A stretch of DNA of 64,000 nucleotides from Thermoanaerobaculia bacterium. GTDB taxonomy: Bacteria; Acidobacteriota; Thermoanaerobaculia; Multivoradales; J023. Location of the stretch: the NCBI GenBank assembly GCA_030431255.1, contig JAUIJL010000005.1, positions 93,313-157,312 of the forward strand, given 5' to 3'. A model generated the notes under the pieces. It was not told the origin of the DNA. It worked only from the letters and a program-made list of their open reading frames with translations, and did no database searches. The stretch's first letter is position 1. Every line of letters starts with the position of its first letter. Position numbers and translations under genes: made by a program. Positions 62,087 to 64,000 of this stretch are shown here, piece by piece.

Positions 62087-63469
62087 ATGACTCACTATCG
62101 TGCTTCTTGCCCAACACCGCTTCGATGCTTCTGTGCGCTTTTGCTCAGCCTGTGCCTGGCCTCGCCGGGCATGGCGCAGACCGTGGAGTGGCTCTCCTTC
62201 ATCGACGTCACCGACACCAAGCTGTCGGCAGACTCCTCCCTCGGCAGCAACGACACCGTGGAAAAAGACCTGATTGCAGGCGATATGGACAAGGACGGTG
62301 ACACGGACCTGCTGATCGTGCGGAAAGTCCGATTCTCCAACGCAGGCGGCCTGAGAAACGTGCTGTTGATGAACGAAAACGGCGTGCTGACCGACCGCAC
62401 GGCCACCCTCGCCCCCGACATGCTCGATCAAACCGACGACCGGGACGTGGTGTTGGTGGATCTGAACGGAGATACCTGGCCCGACCTGGTGACCGCCACC
62501 ACGTTCACCGAGCAGCCCAGGATCTATATGAATTTGGGCGAGAACGGCTCCGGAACCTGGCTCGGCTTCGACTATGACCCGAAAGAGGGGCGTTTGCCGA
62601 CCTTCTCTCCGGGTCCGAAGTTCTGCGCGTTGGCGGCGGGAGACGTCACCGGCGACGACCGTCCCGACATCTATTTCGTCGACTATGACAACAACTTAGA
62701 AGACCGGTTGCTGATCAACAACGGCAATGGATTCTTCACCGATGAAACCACCTCGCGCATGACGCTTGCCATGTACGAGTCGGTCTTCGGCACGGACGCG
62801 GCGATCGTCGACATCGACGGCGACGACGACTTGGACATCATCAAGAACAACGCGAGCGGCTCCAGCCCGCCACCGGACGCCAGCGAGCCGGCCGTGAGGA
62901 TTTTCTACAACGACGGCTCGGGCAACTTCACCTTCATGCAGCTCGCCTACACCGTCGCTCCGTACATGATCGAGGTCGCGGATTTCGACCAGAACGGCCG
63001 CCAGGACATCTACGTGGTGGACGATGCCCAAGACGCGATCTTGTTCAACACCGGCAATGACGGCCAAGGGCATGCGCAATTCAACGCCGTCGCCCCCTCC
63101 AACAGCCCGGCCACCAACTTTTTCGGCGGCAACACCAAGGTCGGAGACCTCGACGGGGACGGGATCCTCGAAATCTTGGTCGCCGATGTCGACACCGACA
63201 TCGAAGGCTGCAATCGCAAAATGACGATCCTGAGAGGCACGGGCACACCGCCGAACATCACCTACTCCGATCCGCTCACCGGCGGAACCCGCAATTACAC
63301 CACCTCCGGCACCTTCGATGTGGAGGTCCTGGATTGGAACGGCGACGGTCAGCTCGACATTTTCGCCGCCACCTGCACCGGAAACGTGATGCTCGAAAAC
63401 GTCAGCCCCATGTTTTTCGACGGCTTCGAGTCCGGCGACACGTCAGATTGGTCGTCGACCACACCTTGA
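62087..63469 (+). CDS. Secreted VCBS/FG-GAP repeat protein with a C-terminal DGFESGD-type tag
   Basis: The start at ATG 62087 (AAGGAAAC upstream) gives 460 residues. A signal peptide covers residues 1-27 (FCALLLSLCLASPGMAQ). At least seven Asp-rich calcium-loop motifs follow, as in DMDKDGDTDLL, DLNGDTWPD, DVTGDDRPDIY, DIDGDDDLDII, DFDQNGRQDIY, DLDGDGILEIL and DWNGDGQLDIF. They are typical of beta-propeller VCBS repeats that fold with bound calcium. The end FFDGFESGDTSDWSSTTP matches the two preceding proteins. A surface or adhesive role is likely but not shown. Confidence 0.88.
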   Translation: MTHYRASCPTPLRCFCALLLSLCLASPGMAQTVEWLSFIDVTDTKLSADSSLGSNDTVEKDLIAGDMDKDGDTDLLIVRKVRFSNAGGLRNVLLMNENGVLTDRTATLAPDMLDQTDDRDVVLVDLNGDTWPDLVTATTFTEQPRIYMNLGENGSGTWLGFDYDPKEGRLPTFSPGPKFCALAAGDVTGDDRPDIYFVDYDNNLEDRLLINNGNGFFTDETTSRMTLAMYESVFGTDAAIVDIDGDDDLDIIKNNASGSSPPPDASEPAVRIFYNDGSGNFTFMQLAYTVAPYMIEVADFDQNGRQDIYVVDDAQDAILFNTGNDGQGHAQFNAVAPSNSPATNFFGGNTKVGDLDGDGILEILVADVDTDIEGCNRKMTILRGTGTPPNITYSDPLTGGTRNYTTSGTFDVEVLDWNGDGQLDIFAATCTGNVMLENVSPMFFDGFESGDTSDWSSTTP

Positions 63470-63474
63470 CGACC

Positions 63475-63882
63475 TCACCCCCCGGATCGTTTGACGGTCC
63501 ACCCCTTGGTTTTGAGCTCGGCGATCACCGTGTCGCGGTGATCGCCTTGAATCTCTATCGTCCCTTGCTTGACGGTGCCCCCTGAGCCGCAGCGTGCCTT
63601 CAAGGTCTTGGCCAAGGCCTTGAGATCATCCCCCTCCAGCGGCACGCCGTGGATGACCGTCACCCCCTTGCCCTTTCTTCCCTTGGTCTGACGCTCGACC
63701 CGCACCACGCCGTCTTTCGGAGGCGCGTGGGAGGACGAAGCCCCTTTTCCTGACCGCTTTCCCTTGCCCGGGGCAGGCTCCACGCTCGGCCGGCTGCACG
63801 CGCATTGATGCTTGGGCCAACCGCAACGGGAACACTTCTCCGTCGAGTAGGCGAGCCCACCCGACTTATTCTTAGATTTCAT
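63475..63882 (-). CDS. SUI1/eIF1-family translation factor (YciH type)
   Basis: This 135-residue protein has an N-terminal Cys cluster (KCSRCGWPKHQCACSRP), probably zinc-binding, and a basic linker. The SUI1 domain follows (GVTVIHGVPLEGDDLKALAK, then CGSGGTVKQGTIEIQGDHRD). YciH proteins influence start-codon choice during translation initiation. The start has AAGGAAAGG upstream. It converges with the VCBS gene, with stops only 5 bases apart. Confidence 0.92.
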   Translation of the reverse strand: MKSKNKSGGLAYSTEKCSRCGWPKHQCACSRPSVEPAPGKGKRSGKGASSSHAPPKDGVVRVERQTKGRKGKGVTVIHGVPLEGDDLKALAKTLKARCGSGGTVKQGTIEIQGDHRDTVIAELKTKGWTVKRSGG

Positions 63883-64000
63883 CGTTAGCCTTTCCTTCAG
63901 CTCCCGAGGTCCTTGGGATCGACCACGGGGTTCTGCCGTGAGCTCGGCCTATGGTAACCGACCTGCAAGCGGCTCAAAAATACACGAAGAAAAATCGAGA
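63883..64000. other. Upstream region of the SUI1 gene at the right edge
   Basis: These 118 bases hold the promoter side of the minus-strand SUI1 gene. No further gene start or RNA is evident before the window ends. Confidence 0.4.

Overview
The window is a GC-rich, gene-dense bacterial chromosome segment of mostly ordinary housekeeping and exported-protein genes, with short intergenic gaps and no visible insertion sequence, prophage or CRISPR array. The mix points to a diderm bacterium with a complex lifestyle. It has RND pumps, a parvulin-type chaperone, a Ser/Thr kinase with TPR repeats, an ECF-type sigma factor of the large 'ECF-like' family, IcmF, and secreted proteins ending in a DGFESGD-type tag. 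I think Acidobacteriota (Thermoanaerobaculia-like) is most likely, but this is an inference from gene content and not proven by any marker here.

Layout. 1-343: N-terminus of a probable LanM-type lanthipeptide synthetase running off the left edge. 591-11074 (all minus): GMC oxidoreductase; serine hydrolase plus two-component system; parvulin isomerase; ILVBL-like thiamine-diphosphate enzyme; PaaI-type thioesterase; proline catabolic P5C dehydrogenase. 11288-19248 (minus): an efflux operon with two different RND permeases on either side of one adaptor. 19636-23373 (plus): a lone helicase-phospholipase D fusion that looks like a type II Mokosh anti-phage protein, the best candidate here for an accessory defence system. 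23381-25524 (minus): a DprE2-like/DprE1-like oxidoreductase pair.

25653-34316 (minus) is the conserved core: rho, engB, lon, clpX, clpP, tig, then tRNA-Leu(TAG) and tRNA-Lys(CTT). 34440-38950 (minus): thiS, two uncharacterised proteins, coaX, birA and a receiver-domain protein. 39097-44859 (minus): two acyl-CoA dehydrogenases and the fused isobutyryl-CoA mutase IcmF, a branched-chain acyl-CoA module. 45152-48159 (plus): a histidine kinase/response regulator pair and a fatty-acid desaturase.

48178-54230 is a signalling region: an ECF-like sigma factor (minus) divergent from a possible sigma-like/anti-sigma-like pair that leads into a membrane Ser/Thr kinase with TPRs. It ends at a strong hairpin shared with a convergent secreted protein carrying five near-identical acidic repeats. 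55929-63469 (plus) is an exported set: a PQQ-type propeller, an SGNH hydrolase, an M28 peptidase, a di-haem cytochrome c peroxidase-like protein and a VCBS-repeat protein. The last three share one C-terminal tag. A SUI1/YciH family gene (minus) closes the window.
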